This document shows positions 25,860-35,487 of a stretch of 64,000 nucleotides of DNA, in pieces. Location: NCBI GenBank assembly GCA_020718185.1, contig DYSP01000003.1, positions 33,231-97,230 of the forward strand, read 5' to 3'. The translations under genes and the position numbers were made by a program. Under the pieces are notes generated by a model. It was not told the DNA's origin. It did no database searches and saw only the letters and a program-made list of their open reading frames with translations. Source of the DNA: Candidatus Odyssella sp. Lineage in GTDB: Bacteria > Pseudomonadota > Alphaproteobacteria > Paracaedibacterales > Paracaedibacteraceae. Each line of letters opens with the position of its first letter. Within the stretch, counting starts at the first letter, position 1.

Positions 25860-26855
25860 TTAAATCTCCAAATCTGATTGGCGGGATAAAAGGGATTCGA
25901 TGATATCTTGCAACGGTTTATCTGTGTAAAGCAAGTCGTAAACATTTTCGCAAATAGGCATACGAACTTGGTGCTGGGTAGCGATTTTTTTTAAAACCTC
26001 TGCCGTTGCGAACCCTTCAACTGTTTTTCCTGCCATTTTTTCAATTGTTTTTTCGCGAGATAATGTTTCACCCCATATTTTTCCAAAGCGAAAATTACGC
26101 GAAAGGTCGGATGTTCCTGTTAAAATTAAATCGCCTGTTCCTGCTAATCCCAAGAATGTTTCTTGTTTCGCCCCCATGGCGAGCCCTAGCCGACACATTT
26201 CTGCAAGCCCCCTTGAAAGCAACGCTGCTCTGGTATTCATGCCAAATGAACGGCCATAAACAATACCGGACGCAATCGCAATGACGTTTTTAACAGCACC
26301 GGCTACTTGAATGCCCACGACATCGTTGGTGGCATAGCAACGAAAATTGGCATGACGCAAGGCTTTACTTAGATCAATGGCAAGGTCTAAAGAATCAGCA
26401 GCTAACATCACGGCGGTTGGATGATTTTGGGCAATTTCAATAGCAAAAGAAGGGCCAGACAACAAAGCAATTGGGTTGGTAATTTGTTGTTTAGCAACTT
26501 CAGAAAGAAGCATTTGATGTTGACGATCAATTCCTTTAGCGCAAAGAATCAGGGGGCATTTTTGATCAAGATAGGGTTTAAGATCAACCAGAACATCAAA
26601 TAGTGATTGAGCAGGTGTAGCTAAAAGAATGAGATTACTTGATTTTAAGGCAGTTAAATCCGCCGTAATGCTCAAAGAATCAGGAAGAATTATTTCAGGC
26701 AGATAACGATGGTTGCATCGTTGTTCTGTTAGTTGCAAGGCAATTTCTGGCTGATGAGTGATAAGTGTTACGTTCTGGCCAGCACGTAAACAAGAAAGAG
26801 CAAGGGCCGTTCCAAAAGCACCTGACCCATAAATAGAAATATTTTTAGACTTCAT
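25860..26855 (-). CDS. gpsA: glycerol-3-phosphate dehydrogenase [NAD(P)+]
   Basis: Makes sn-glycerol-3-phosphate from dihydroxyacetone phosphate for phospholipid synthesis; cytoplasmic. 331 residues: N-terminal IYGSGAFGTALAL nucleotide loop, LILATPAQSL, LCAKGID, LLSGPSFAIEIA, the catalytic Lys in VAGAVKNVIAIASG, and GLAGTGDLILTGTSDLSRNFRFG, all normal. The ATG overlaps the end of tsaD by 11 bases, a conserved alphaproteobacterial arrangement. Confidence 0.96.
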   Translation of the reverse strand: MKSKNISIYGSGAFGTALALSCLRAGQNVTLITHQPEIALQLTEQRCNHRYLPEIILPDSLSITADLTALKSSNLILLATPAQSLFDVLVDLKPYLDQKCPLILCAKGIDRQHQMLLSEVAKQQITNPIALLSGPSFAIEIAQNHPTAVMLAADSLDLAIDLSKALRHANFRCYATNDVVGIQVAGAVKNVIAIASGIVYGRSFGMNTRAALLSRGLAEMCRLGLAMGAKQETFLGLAGTGDLILTGTSDLSRNFRFGKIWGETLSREKTIEKMAGKTVEGFATAEVLKKIATQHQVRMPICENVYDLLYTDKPLQDIIESLLSRQSDLEI

Positions 26856-27864
26856 TTTTAATCTCCGCCAAAGGCCAACGTGGGCGGGGGGTAAAGTCTA
26901 ATTGTGAAACATAGCCCGCCGCTAAACGTTCAAGTCCCGCCCATGCAATCATTGCCGCATTATCTGTGCACAGCGCTGGCGGAGGCACAACCAGCCTTTT
27001 TTGATGATTTGTCGCAACGTCTTCTAGTTTTTGACGTAAATATTGATTCGCCGCTACCCCTCCTGCGATCACCAAATCTGTGATGCCAAGCCCATGGAGG
27101 GTCAAGCAATTTGTTAAACGATCACCTAACGTTTCAGCAATTGTTTGTTGAAAACTCGCGGCAATATCAGCGCGATCTTGGTCATTTTTTATCTCATGCT
27201 CAATGATTTGACGCACAGCTGTTTTTAAGCCAGAAAAGGATAAATCACACCCAGGTTTGCGCTTTAAAGGTTTGGATAAAGTAAAGCGATTGGGGTTTCC
27301 GTGCTTTGCCAGTTTTTCTATTGCAGGGCCGCCTGGATAATCTAATTCAAGTAATTGAGCTGTTTTATCAAAAGCTTCTCCAACGGCATCATCCATTGTT
27401 TGACCAAGTATTTCATAGATGCCTAAAGCTTTTGCAAGAATGAATTGACAGTGCCCACCAGAGATTAACAGCAAAATAAATGGGAAAGGTACATTATCTG
27501 TTAGCCTTGCGGTAAGGGCATGACCTTCTAAATGGTTGATAGCAATAAAAGGTTTTTCATGAACCGCTGCAATGCTTTTGGCGGTCATTACGCCCACCAT
27601 CACGCCCCCAATCAATCCAGGGCCTGCGGTTACGGCAATAGCATCGATGTCTTTTAATGTGAGATGGGCTTGCTCTAACGCTTGATTGATGACATCTTTT
27701 AAATAAACAAGATGACTGCGCGCGGCAATTTCAGGCACAACACCACCATAAGGAAGATGATCTTGCATTTGCGAATACACAATATTTGATAAAATAGTTT
27801 TATCACTGCTAACCACAGAGGCTGCTGTTTCATCACAACTTGTTTCAATGCCTAAAACTAACAA
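26845..27864 (-). CDS. tsaD: tRNA N6-adenosine threonylcarbamoyltransferase TsaD
   Basis: Catalytic subunit that puts threonylcarbamoyl on A37 of ANN-decoding tRNAs. The start LVLGIETSCDETAASVV, the metal-binding NHLEGHALTARL, the LLISGGHCQF loop, DFSFSGLKTA-like block (DLSFSGLKTAVRQ) and GGVAANQYLRQKL are all in place. I set the start at the TTG 27864, giving 339 residues and the family N-terminus; an in-frame TTG at 27927 would add 21 unusual residues. The gene leads the tsaD-gpsA-EVE run. Confidence 0.94.
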   Translation of the reverse strand: MLVLGIETSCDETAASVVSSDKTILSNIVYSQMQDHLPYGGVVPEIAARSHLVYLKDVINQALEQAHLTLKDIDAIAVTAGPGLIGGVMVGVMTAKSIAAVHEKPFIAINHLEGHALTARLTDNVPFPFILLLISGGHCQFILAKALGIYEILGQTMDDAVGEAFDKTAQLLELDYPGGPAIEKLAKHGNPNRFTLSKPLKRKPGCDLSFSGLKTAVRQIIEHEIKNDQDRADIAASFQQTIAETLGDRLTNCLTLHGLGITDLVIAGGVAANQYLRQKLEDVATNHQKRLVVPPPALCTDNAAMIAWAGLERLAAGYVSQLDFTPRPRWPLAEIKNEV

Positions 27865-28071
27865 TCTTCTTCGCCAATAAATACTTATTTCTATAACGAA
27901 AGTATGACTACTGATGGTGTAAATCAAGAGTTTATACTTTTTTTAAGATATTTCTAAAGTTTAAACAGAAGAAGTAGTGAGATGGGGGAAAAAATGATAG
28001 CATGAGTGTGTAATCAGTTTATAAAAAGCAATGAATATACTCATCATGAATGAAAAAGCGAATTTCTATCA

Positions 28072-28163
28072 ATCGACGTTTGGGCTCTTTTTTTTGGCTG
28101 ACCTCCGCAGGGAGAGCCTACTCGCATTGTCGGTCAACCAAAAAAATCGCCTCAAATCTCGAT
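28072..28163. repeat. 92-base imperfect inverted repeat between tsaD and dciA-like gene
   Basis: Arms of 32 bases: left ATCGACGTTTGGGCTC then T8 GGCTGACC; right arm reverse-complemented ATCGAGATTTGAGGCGA then T7 GGTTGACC; 24 of 32 positions agree. The centre holds CCGCAGGGAGAGCC. It sits in the middle of the 374-base divergent region 27865-28238, which otherwise shows nothing I recognise. It may be a dispersed palindromic element or a structured leader; only one copy is seen in this window. Confidence 0.5.
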
Positions 28164-28238
28164 GCTATAAATCCTCATTTCCAATCACGAAGAGTATAGA
28201 GGCGCGTTGACATTGAAGAAGTTAATGGAAAAAGTGAG

Positions 28239-28685
28239 ATGAAGAATTTTAATAATCTTCTTAAAAAGATTGCGACACCCATTTGTCAACAGTATGGCTT
28301 TGTTGCGGCGACTGTTTTAATGGATTGGCACCTAATTGTGGGTGAGAAATTTTCCGCCCTTTGCCAGCCTGAAAAAATTGCTTTTCCTAACCAAAAAAGA
28401 AATAATGGACTTTTATATATCTCAACGTCCAGTGCTTTTGCACCAGAATTATCCTATCTTGAAGCAATGATTGTTGATAAAGTTAATAAGTATTTTGGAT
28501 ACAATGCAGTTCAACGGTTGATTATTCGCCACAAGAATATGGCGCCTCGTGTGACAAAATCTCAAGCACCCAAACAAGTGTGCGCAGCAGATGTAGTATT
28601 AATTGAAGAGTATATTCAAGATATTGAAAACCCTGAATTGAAAACAGCTTTACGTAATTTAGGGCTAGGCATATTTAAGAAGTGA
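28239..28685 (+). CDS. DUF721 / DciA-like protein
   Basis: 148 residues with the DUF721 pattern: WHLIVGEKFSALCQPEKIAFP, then a strand LLYISTSSAFAPELSYLEAMIVDKVNKYFGY and LIIRHKN. DUF721 proteins include DciA, the ancestral loader of the replicative helicase in bacteria that lack DnaC/DnaI. The alphaproteobacterial forms are about this size, so a role in loading DnaB is likely but rests on family knowledge. gshA follows after 7 bases. Confidence 0.8.
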   Translation: MKNFNNLLKKIATPICQQYGFVAATVLMDWHLIVGEKFSALCQPEKIAFPNQKRNNGLLYISTSSAFAPELSYLEAMIVDKVNKYFGYNAVQRLIIRHKNMAPRVTKSQAPKQVCAADVVLIEEYIQDIENPELKTALRNLGLGIFKK

Positions 28686-28692
28686 TGTAAAT

Positions 28693-29964
28693 GTGACGCG
28701 TTTGTTAATTGAAAGTACCGAGCAACTTATTCACTATTTTCAGCAAGGCGAAAAAAAGCCTGATTCTCTGTTAATTGGGACAGAACACGAACAGCTTTTG
28801 TTTTTTAAAGACACTAAAACACGGGTTCCTTATGATGGGGAAAGGGGCATTCGTTCTATTTTAGAAGCTTTTGTCGCACAAGGGTGGAAGCCAATTCTAG
28901 AAAAAAATCAACCTATTGCGTTATTGTCTCCCGATGCTACTCATACAATTAGTCTAGAGCCAGGGGGGCAATTTGAGCTTTCAGGAGCACCGTTACCCAA
29001 TCTGCATGATTCGTATGATGAGTTGACCAGCTATCTTCAACAGCTAGATCTGATCCTTACCACTAAAAGTATTGATCGGCTAGGTGTTGGTTTTGATCCT
29101 ATAAGTAAGCGGCAAGATGTGCCGTGGATGCCTAAGCAGCGCTATAAAATTATGCGCGACTATATGCCAACAAAGGGAAATCATGGCCTGGATATGATGA
29201 CACGCACGTGTACAATTCAGGTAAATTTAGATTATGTCAGTGAACAAGATTTTGTCCATAAAATGCGTGTAGCAATGGGATTACAGCCAATTTTATCTGC
29301 TTTATTTGCGACTTCCTCGGTTGTTGAAGGTAAGGATTCTGGGTATAAAAGTTATCGTAATTTTATCTGGTTGGATACTGATCCAGATCGTTGCGGACTT
29401 TTACCTTTTGTTTTTGATGAAAATATGGGTTATGCACGATATGTTGAATATCTTCTTGATATTCCAATGTATTATATTAACTACCAAGGCCAAATGCTGG
29501 TTTCTGGGCAACCCTTTCGAGATTTCTTAGATAAAAAATTAGCGGTTTTACCTGGAAAGTCCCCGACGAGGGCGGATTGGGTTCATCACATCAGTATGAC
29601 TTTTCCTGAAGTGCGACTAAAGCGTTATCTTGAACTCAGATCTGCCGATTGTGGTGATGATTCCATGATTTTGGCGTTGTCAGCTTTATGGGTGGGAATA
29701 CTATATGATGCAGAAAACTTGAAAATGGGTCATGATTATATTCGCACCCTTCCTTTTTCTACAATTCATCAGGTTTACAGTGCAGTTCCCAAACAAGGAT
29801 TAGCAACATTATTGCAAGACGAACCCATAGGTCATTTAGCACGGCAGTGGGTGGAAAAGAGCAAAGAAGGACTTTGTCGTCGTCGTTATTTAAATGCAAA
29901 AGGCCAAGATGAAACTATTTATCTTGAGCCTCTTTTTGCCATTTTAGAAAAAGAAGGATATTAA
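28693..29964 (+). CDS. gshA: glutamate-cysteine ligase, GCS2 type
   Basis: First step of glutathione synthesis: joins glutamate and cysteine with ATP. 423 residues of the plant/alphaproteobacterial class: IGTEHEQLLFF, the SLEPGGQFELSGAPL signature, GVGFDPISKRQDVPWMPKQRYKIMRDYMP, TCTIQVNLDY and EVRLKRYLELRSADCG. The start is GTG at 28693; the ATG two bases earlier is followed at once by a stop. gshB is not in the window. Relevant to the broken glutathionylspermidine synthase at 16.4 kb, which would use its product. Confidence 0.93.
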   Translation: MTRLLIESTEQLIHYFQQGEKKPDSLLIGTEHEQLLFFKDTKTRVPYDGERGIRSILEAFVAQGWKPILEKNQPIALLSPDATHTISLEPGGQFELSGAPLPNLHDSYDELTSYLQQLDLILTTKSIDRLGVGFDPISKRQDVPWMPKQRYKIMRDYMPTKGNHGLDMMTRTCTIQVNLDYVSEQDFVHKMRVAMGLQPILSALFATSSVVEGKDSGYKSYRNFIWLDTDPDRCGLLPFVFDENMGYARYVEYLLDIPMYYINYQGQMLVSGQPFRDFLDKKLAVLPGKSPTRADWVHHISMTFPEVRLKRYLELRSADCGDDSMILALSALWVGILYDAENLKMGHDYIRTLPFSTIHQVYSAVPKQGLATLLQDEPIGHLARQWVEKSKEGLCRRRYLNAKGQDETIYLEPLFAILEKEGY

Positions 29965-30004
29965 AAAAACCCGCCACATTCCTTGCTTCTAATAATGCAA
30001 GTTG

Positions 30005-30913
30005 TTATTTTAATTTAAATATTTCCTTTTCTTCATTCCTTGCTTTTATTGCATCGAAGTTCACTATGAATTGAATGTGATAGCCATAAAATTCAAGGCC
30101 AAATTCTTTTGTAGCCGTTTCTAGCGATTGAAGATTATGCAGCCTATCATCAACTAGAATAATTTTTTGAATAGCTGGCAAGTTTTTTTCTCTTCTATAT
30201 TTTGACAAAGCCAGATAGAAATCCTTAAATACTTTGCCTTTAGTATTCAAATTATGTGCAAAAAGAATCCCTTTATAGTAAAAAGCCTCACAATCATGAT
30301 AATGTGGTGGATGAGTTTTGCATTTCTTTTGGTTTTCTTCACATCATTTTAAATCTGGATAAATTTGATTGGTATAAGTTTTTTTGAAAGAAAATTCACT
30401 GAGTCGATCAAAATCAACATTATGCTTTTTTAATTGAGTATAAGTAATTTCTGCAACAATAGGTCTGCGGGCTGTAAAAGCAAGTGTAACAGCGTTTTTT
30501 TCATGAGATTTTGTTATAAAGTCGTGAATTGCTTCATCAACAAGTCGAGTAGTGATCATTTCCTGAGCTTTAACCCAACGATCATATACTTTTAAATTTG
30601 CTTCTGCTGGAGTCAGTTTCGTTTTAGTGAGTTCTTCTTTGACGATGTGTGAAAAATAATCATCTGATCCATAATGAGAATTAGGGGTCAAAATGGTATT
30701 ATCAATATCAATTAATAAGAGCGTGTGTTCATCAATTTGCGCATGATGATCAATCTCATTAAATTTAATGATTGGTTTGATAGCAGAAGAAGCAATTTCT
30801 GATGAGATATGTTTATCTTTATCTTGCATCTCAACGGATGAGCATGCTATAAGCGCAAATAATGCAGATATTAATAGGATCTTACTGTTAAATTTTAAAC
30901 GTTGAGAGGGCAT
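30005..30913 (-). pseudogene. DUF2608 HAD-like lipoprotein, in-frame TGA
   Basis: One reading frame split by a single TGA at 30344-30346. The 5' part starts at 30913 with a lipoprotein signal (ILLISALFALIAC, AGGA ribosome site) and has the HAD motif LLIDIDNTILTP, then AFTARRP. After the TGA the same frame goes on without a break: CEENQKKCKTHPPHYHDCE, KGILFAHNL, KGKVF, and the third HAD motif IILVDDRLHNLQSL, ending at 30005. This is the DUF2608 architecture found in Legionella- and Chlamydia-like bacteria. TGG to TGA is the simplest change. About 302 codons in all. Confidence 0.75.
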
Positions 30914-31172
30914 ATTTTTATTCCTGCAAAGAAAAATTAAAAGAACATTATGAAGGATTATGCAGGTGTGCAATATGTTTTTAAGGTTTCGGCATTATTA
31001 TATAAAGGCTGATTTGTATGGGAATGTAAGAAGAAAGTTAGGATACTTAAACATATAACTGATTTTATATTTATCATATCCTCATGGGAATAGAGTTATT
31101 TAAATTACTTATCATTATTCTTTCCCCAGCTATAGACGCTGGGGAAAATTAAATATTAGTCAAATTAAAAAA

Positions 31173-31799
31173 TTAATTTTGAGGTTGATCATTACCTTGG
31201 TTTTGACCATTGTCATTACCTTGATTATCGTTTTGGCCATTATCAAAATTTTGTTGATCATCACCTTGTTGTTCATTTTGACCATTATCACCATTCATGT
31301 CATTTTGCTGTGATTGAGCTGGAACACCAGGATTATTTTCATCATTTTGATTTTGAGCCATTTGTTGATTTGAGCCAGGATTCATCTGAGGTTGAACTGG
31401 TTGTGCAACAACAGGATTATTTTGAACAACAGGCGCTGGTGCTGGTGCTTGAGCCGTTGGGTTTTGTACTTGTATTTGCGTTTTAGTTATCACGCCAGGA
31501 ATTTCAGCAACCAATACTTTTTTAGGAATAAGAAACTCACTGCTAAGAACAATGCATTTATTATTATTACAAAAATTACTAGCTGTTGTCTGGCGATCGA
31601 AGATAAACACGCCATCTTTTAACGGAACAATTTCGAACCGGTCTTTTGTATAATTGCTAAATATAAAAGTACCAACACTTAATAAAATGGTGATACATAA
31701 CAACATCATTGCTCTAATAAAGCTCATCATTTCCCCCTTACCCTCCCTATCCTCGGGCAGATACGGATTGTAATAATAATTATATTCTTTAGTCATCAT
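31173..31799 (-). CDS. single-span membrane protein with Asn/Gln/Asp/Gly-rich tail
   Basis: 208 residues, no family recognised. A short N-terminus with four tyrosines, one membrane helix (about residues 28-47, AMMLLCITILLSVGTFIF), an outside domain with a CNNNKC pair, then a Pro/Ala/Val-rich linker and about 65 residues composed almost only of Asn, Gln, Asp, Gly with repeated NGQN and GND units. The start is uncertain: the ATGs at 31799/31796 have no ribosome site, while those at about 31730 follow a strong AAGGGGGAA. The tail recalls prion-like or surface-exposed low-complexity regions. Confidence 0.7.
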   Translation of the reverse strand: MMTKEYNYYYNPYLPEDREGKGEMMSFIRAMMLLCITILLSVGTFIFSNYTKDRFEIVPLKDGVFIFDRQTTASNFCNNNKCIVLSSEFLIPKKVLVAEIPGVITKTQIQVQNPTAQAPAPAPVVQNNPVVAQPVQPQMNPGSNQQMAQNQNDENNPGVPAQSQQNDMNGDNGQNEQQGDDQQNFDNGQNDNQGNDNGQNQGNDQPQN

Positions 31800-31850
31800 A
31801 CTATAAACATAGATAAAAAACCTTAATATTTTGTAAATATTAAAAAAACA

Positions 31851-33632
31851 TTATCTTTCATTAATCTTTTCATCTAATTCTAACCAACGAAATTCTGCCG
31901 TATCTAGTTCTTTCTTTGCGGTTTCTAATCGTGCAGAAAGAGTCACAAATTCATGTTGATGGGTTTGATAGAAAGTAGGCTGATCAAGCTTAGATTCAAT
32001 AATTCTAATTTCATTTTGTAACGTATCAATTGTTTTGGGAAGGACTTCAAGTTCCCGTTTTTCATTATAAGTCACTTTACGGATTGGCTTTTCTTGTATA
32101 GCAACGGTCTTTTCTTGTTTTGAAGAGATTTTCGATATCTGACTGACTTTACGTTGAGCTAAATAATCACTATAACCACCCACATGTTCTTCGATCACGC
32201 CGTTTCCTTCGAGGGCAATGATGGATGTTGTTAACTTATCAAGAAAATCTCGATCATGACTAACGATGATAAGAGTGCCTTCATAGTCGCTTAATGTATC
32301 AAGTAAAAGATCAAGCGTATCCATATCCAGATCATTTGTTGGTTCATCAAGAACAATGATATTTCCAGGCTCGGCCAGGCATTTGGCAAGAGCCAGTCGA
32401 TTTTTCTCGCCACCAGATAAAATAGAAACAGGGCTGCGAACTTGTTTTTCTTCAAACAAAAAATCTCGTAAATACGACATTACATGACGATGTTGACCTT
32501 GCACCATCACTTGATCACCGCCAGTTCCGCATAAACTTTCCCACAGCGTTTTGTCTGGGTCTAATGAATCGCGCATTTGATCAAAGTATGTAAGTTCAAT
32601 TTTAGTGCCTAGCCGTACGCGTCCTGCATCAGGTTCCAGGGTTTTCACAAGTAATTTTAAAAGAGTTGATTTGCCTGTGCCGTTTGCGCCGACAATGCCG
32701 ATACGATCACCTCGAACGATGCGAGTGCTGAAATTGTTGACAAAAATTTGATCACCAAAGCTTTTGCTAATGTTGATAGCTTCCATCACCATTTTACTGC
32801 TTACGCCACTATCAAGCGCGCCAAGTTTTAAAGATTTTACTTGGTTCATAAGATTGGTGCGGCGTTCTTGCCGTAATAGATTTAATTGCTTTAAACGCCC
32901 CTGATTACGTTTGCGTCGAGCTGTTACGCCGCGGTGCAGCCAATGCATTTCTTGCCGAAGCTTGGTATCAAGCCGTTCCAGGTGACGCTCTTCGTCTTGC
33001 AAAATAAAGTCAGACCACCGGTCAAAATCATCATAACCTTTGTTGTGTTGTCGTAATTGTCCACGATCTAACCATAATGTAGAATTAGAGACCTTTTTTA
33101 AAAAGGCACGATCATGGCTAATGACCAGATAAGCACCACGGAATGAGTTTAGAGTTGCTTCTAACCACTCTATTGCCGGAATGTCTAAGTGGTTTGTTGG
33201 TTCATCAAGAAGTAAAATGTCAGGCTGTTGTACTAATGTTAAAGCAAGGGCAATGCGACGTTTTTCTCCCCCTGATAACCCTTTCATAATTCTATTTGGT
33301 TGCATGTCAAGCTCATTTAGCATTGATTCAACTTCGTAGAGAGGAGCACCTGTTTGTGCACAAATATAGTCCGCAATTTGTTGCGATTCAGGAAAGCTCA
33401 TTTCCTGAGGAAGATAAGCAATTTTAGTACCCGGTTGAACAAACCGTGTACCCTCATCAACATCAAAAATCTCAGCAATAATTTTTAGTAATGTTGATTT
33501 TCCAGTGCCATTGCGCCCCACAAGACAAATACAATCTCCCTTCGCTATTTGTAAGGTGAGATCTGCAAAAATGGGATTGCCTCCAAAGGAAAGGCTGATG
33601 TCACGTAAGGCAAAAAGAGGAGGTGTTGACAT
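31851..33632 (-). CDS. uup: ABC-F family ATPase, Uup type
   Basis: 593 residues, two ABC domains and no membrane segments. First Walker A GRNGTGKSTLL, signature LSGGEKRR, Walker B ILLLDEPTNHLD; second Walker A GANGTGKSTLL, signature LSGGEKNR, IIVLDEPTNDLDMDTLDLLLDTL. The linker has the arm MHWLHRGVTARRKRNQGRLKQL, and a coiled-coil C-terminal domain ends the protein, both marks of Uup. ABC-F proteins act on ribosomes; Uup also affects transposon excision and DNA branch intermediates. It follows nrdR after 2 bases. Confidence 0.93.
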   Translation of the reverse strand: MSTPPLFALRDISLSFGGNPIFADLTLQIAKGDCICLVGRNGTGKSTLLKIIAEIFDVDEGTRFVQPGTKIAYLPQEMSFPESQQIADYICAQTGAPLYEVESMLNELDMQPNRIMKGLSGGEKRRIALALTLVQQPDILLLDEPTNHLDIPAIEWLEATLNSFRGAYLVISHDRAFLKKVSNSTLWLDRGQLRQHNKGYDDFDRWSDFILQDEERHLERLDTKLRQEMHWLHRGVTARRKRNQGRLKQLNLLRQERRTNLMNQVKSLKLGALDSGVSSKMVMEAINISKSFGDQIFVNNFSTRIVRGDRIGIVGANGTGKSTLLKLLVKTLEPDAGRVRLGTKIELTYFDQMRDSLDPDKTLWESLCGTGGDQVMVQGQHRHVMSYLRDFLFEEKQVRSPVSILSGGEKNRLALAKCLAEPGNIIVLDEPTNDLDMDTLDLLLDTLSDYEGTLIIVSHDRDFLDKLTTSIIALEGNGVIEEHVGGYSDYLAQRKVSQISKISSKQEKTVAIQEKPIRKVTYNEKRELEVLPKTIDTLQNEIRIIESKLDQPTFYQTHQHEFVTLSARLETAKKELDTAEFRWLELDEKINER

Positions 33633-33634
33633 AG

Positions 33635-34102
33635 TTATAAATGCAATTCTTTTTTAGACATATTACTGATAAAATTGATGAAATCTTCGACATTTTGAAA
33701 TTCGTGATAAACGCTAGCGAAACGAATATAACCCACTGTGTCAAGATTGTACAGCGCTTCAATAGCAATTTCACCAATAACATGCGAAGGGATTTCAATT
33801 TCACCACAAGTTTCTAAGCGACGGATTACAGCAGAGATCATTCGTTCAATTTGATCAGTAGGGACTGGTCGTTTATGAAGAGCGGTTTCAATTGACCGGG
33901 CTAATTTATCTCGATCAAACCCTACTCTAACGCCATCCTTTTTAATAACGATAAGATCACGCAGTTGAATTCTCTCAAAAGTGGTAAAACGATTACCGCA
34001 TTCAGGGCACTGCCGCCGTCTACGAACTGCAGATAAATCGTCTGTTGTTCGCGAATCCTTAACAGTTGTATCGAAATGGCTGCAAAAAGGACAACGCATC
34101 AA
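33635..34102 (-). CDS. nrdR: transcriptional repressor NrdR
   Basis: 155 residues. Zinc ribbon [17 protein letters not shown]...[12 protein letters not shown] at the N-terminus, then an ATP-cone ([29 protein letters not shown]). It represses ribonucleotide reductase genes in response to dATP/ATP; no nrdA/nrdB lies in this window. Its ATG overlaps the glyA stop (TGATG), the conserved glyA-nrdR order. Confidence 0.96.
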   Translation of the reverse strand: MMRCPFCSHFDTTVKDSRTTDDLSAVRRRRQCPECGNRFTTFERIQLRDLIVIKKDGVRVGFDRDKLARSIETALHKRPVPTDQIERMISAVIRRLETCGEIEIPSHVIGEIAIEALYNLDTVGYIRFASVYHEFQNVEDFINFISNMSKKELHL

Positions 34103-35364
34103 GCATACTTTATTTTAGGATAAAGCGGAAATGCCTGACAGAGTTGATGCACTTCGGCTCGAATATGTGTTGTTTGTTCTGCTTTTCCGGCTGCTAATAA
34201 AGTAATAACTTCAGCAATCCAATGACCAATTTTTTGAAATTCAGCGCTACCAAATCCTCGCGATGTGGCTGCGGGTGAGCCCAAACGAATGCCAGATGTA
34301 ATCATCGGCGAAGTTGGGTCATCTGGAATACCATTTTTATTACAAGTAATATTAACGGCTTCTAGGGCAATCGCCGTGTCTTTACCTGTAACATTCTTAG
34401 GGCGTAAATCAACAAGAAGAAGGTGTGAATCAGTCCCACCTGAAATAAGTTTCAATCCATGTTCAGTAAGTACATTGCCTAGTATTTTTGCATTTTTGAC
34501 AACTTGTTCAGCATATACCTTAAAGTCGGGTTTTAATGCTTCCCCAAAAGCAACGGCTTTTGCTGCAATGACATGCATTAAAGGACCACCTTGAAGGCCT
34601 GGAAAGACAGCTGAATTAATTTTTTTACCTAATGCTTCATCGTTTGATAGAATAATTCCCCCCCGTGGGCCGCGCAACGTTTTATGCGTTGTAGAGGTAA
34701 CAATATGTGCGTGAGGAAGAGGGCTTGGATAAACTCCGCCGGCAACAAGACCCGCAAAATGAGCCATATCCACCATGAAATATGCACCGATGGAATCAGC
34801 GATTTCACGAAATTTAGCAAAGTCAATGATGCGTGGATAAGCTGAGCCGCCCGCAATAATTAGGCGAGGTTTGTGTTTTACTGCAAGATCAGCAACTTCT
34901 TGGTAGTTAATTTGGTGTGTTTCAGCATCCACGCCATAGCTAACAGCATTAAACCATTTACCTGAAAAATTAACGGGAGACCCGTGAGTTAAGTGCCCGC
35001 CTGCGTCAAGAGATAAGCCTAAAAATGTCTCGCCCGGTTGCAAAAGTGCAAGCATCACGGCTTGGTTTGCTTGAGCGCCTGAGTGAGGCTGCACATTGGC
35101 AAATTGGCAATTAAATAATTCTTTGAGACGTTTAATGGCTAATTGTTCGGCCACATCAACAAATTCACATCCACCATAATAACGTCTTCCAGGATAACCC
35201 TCGGCATATTTATTTGTTAAAATAGATCCTTGTGCCGCAAGGACTGCTTCTGAAACAAAATTTTCAGAAGCAATAAGTTCAATTTGGGTTTGTTGGCGTT
35301 CAAGTTCTTGCTGTAAAGCAGCGGCGATGTCAGGATCGTAGGCTAGGAAAGAATGAAGGTCCAT
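34099..35364 (-). CDS. glyA: serine hydroxymethyltransferase
   Basis: PLP enzyme converting serine and tetrahydrofolate to glycine and 5,10-methylene-THF. 421 residues: [15 protein letters not shown] near the start, [21 protein letters not shown], the PLP lysine in [13 protein letters not shown], and the [20 protein letters not shown] end block. Intact and of normal length. First gene of the glyA-nrdR-uup run on the minus strand. Confidence 0.97.
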   Translation of the reverse strand: MDLHSFLAYDPDIAAALQQELERQQTQIELIASENFVSEAVLAAQGSILTNKYAEGYPGRRYYGGCEFVDVAEQLAIKRLKELFNCQFANVQPHSGAQANQAVMLALLQPGETFLGLSLDAGGHLTHGSPVNFSGKWFNAVSYGVDAETHQINYQEVADLAVKHKPRLIIAGGSAYPRIIDFAKFREIADSIGAYFMVDMAHFAGLVAGGVYPSPLPHAHIVTSTTHKTLRGPRGGIILSNDEALGKKINSAVFPGLQGGPLMHVIAAKAVAFGEALKPDFKVYAEQVVKNAKILGNVLTEHGLKLISGGTDSHLLLVDLRPKNVTGKDTAIALEAVNITCNKNGIPDDPTSPMITSGIRLGSPAATSRGFGSAEFQKIGHWIAEVITLLAAGKAEQTTHIRAEVHQLCQAFPLYPKIKYA

Positions 35365-35449
35365 CGTTATTACCTGTTTTTGATGAATTGAGACTGTGTA
35401 ATGGTTATAGCGAGTTTTTAAGGATCTGTCGAGTTTCTATTGGGAAAGA

Positions 35450-35480
35450 AAAAGGGGCTCGTTTAATTTTAAGCCCCTTG
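35450..35480 (-). terminator. Rho-independent terminator after the small periplasmic protein gene
   Basis: Read on the minus strand, AAGGGGCT pairs with AGCCCCTT across a 12-base loop, and the 3' arm runs into TTTTTC. It follows the stop at 35488 by 8 bases, so it ends transcription of the upstream gene before glyA. Confidence 0.85.
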
Positions 35481-35487
35481 TCATTAC

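Noticed and set aside
30344..30346. TGA read as selenocysteine or tryptophan
   Set aside because: No SECIS-like need or Sec machinery is seen, and intact genes in the window (such as mmsA and miaA) end with TGA, so the standard code holds.
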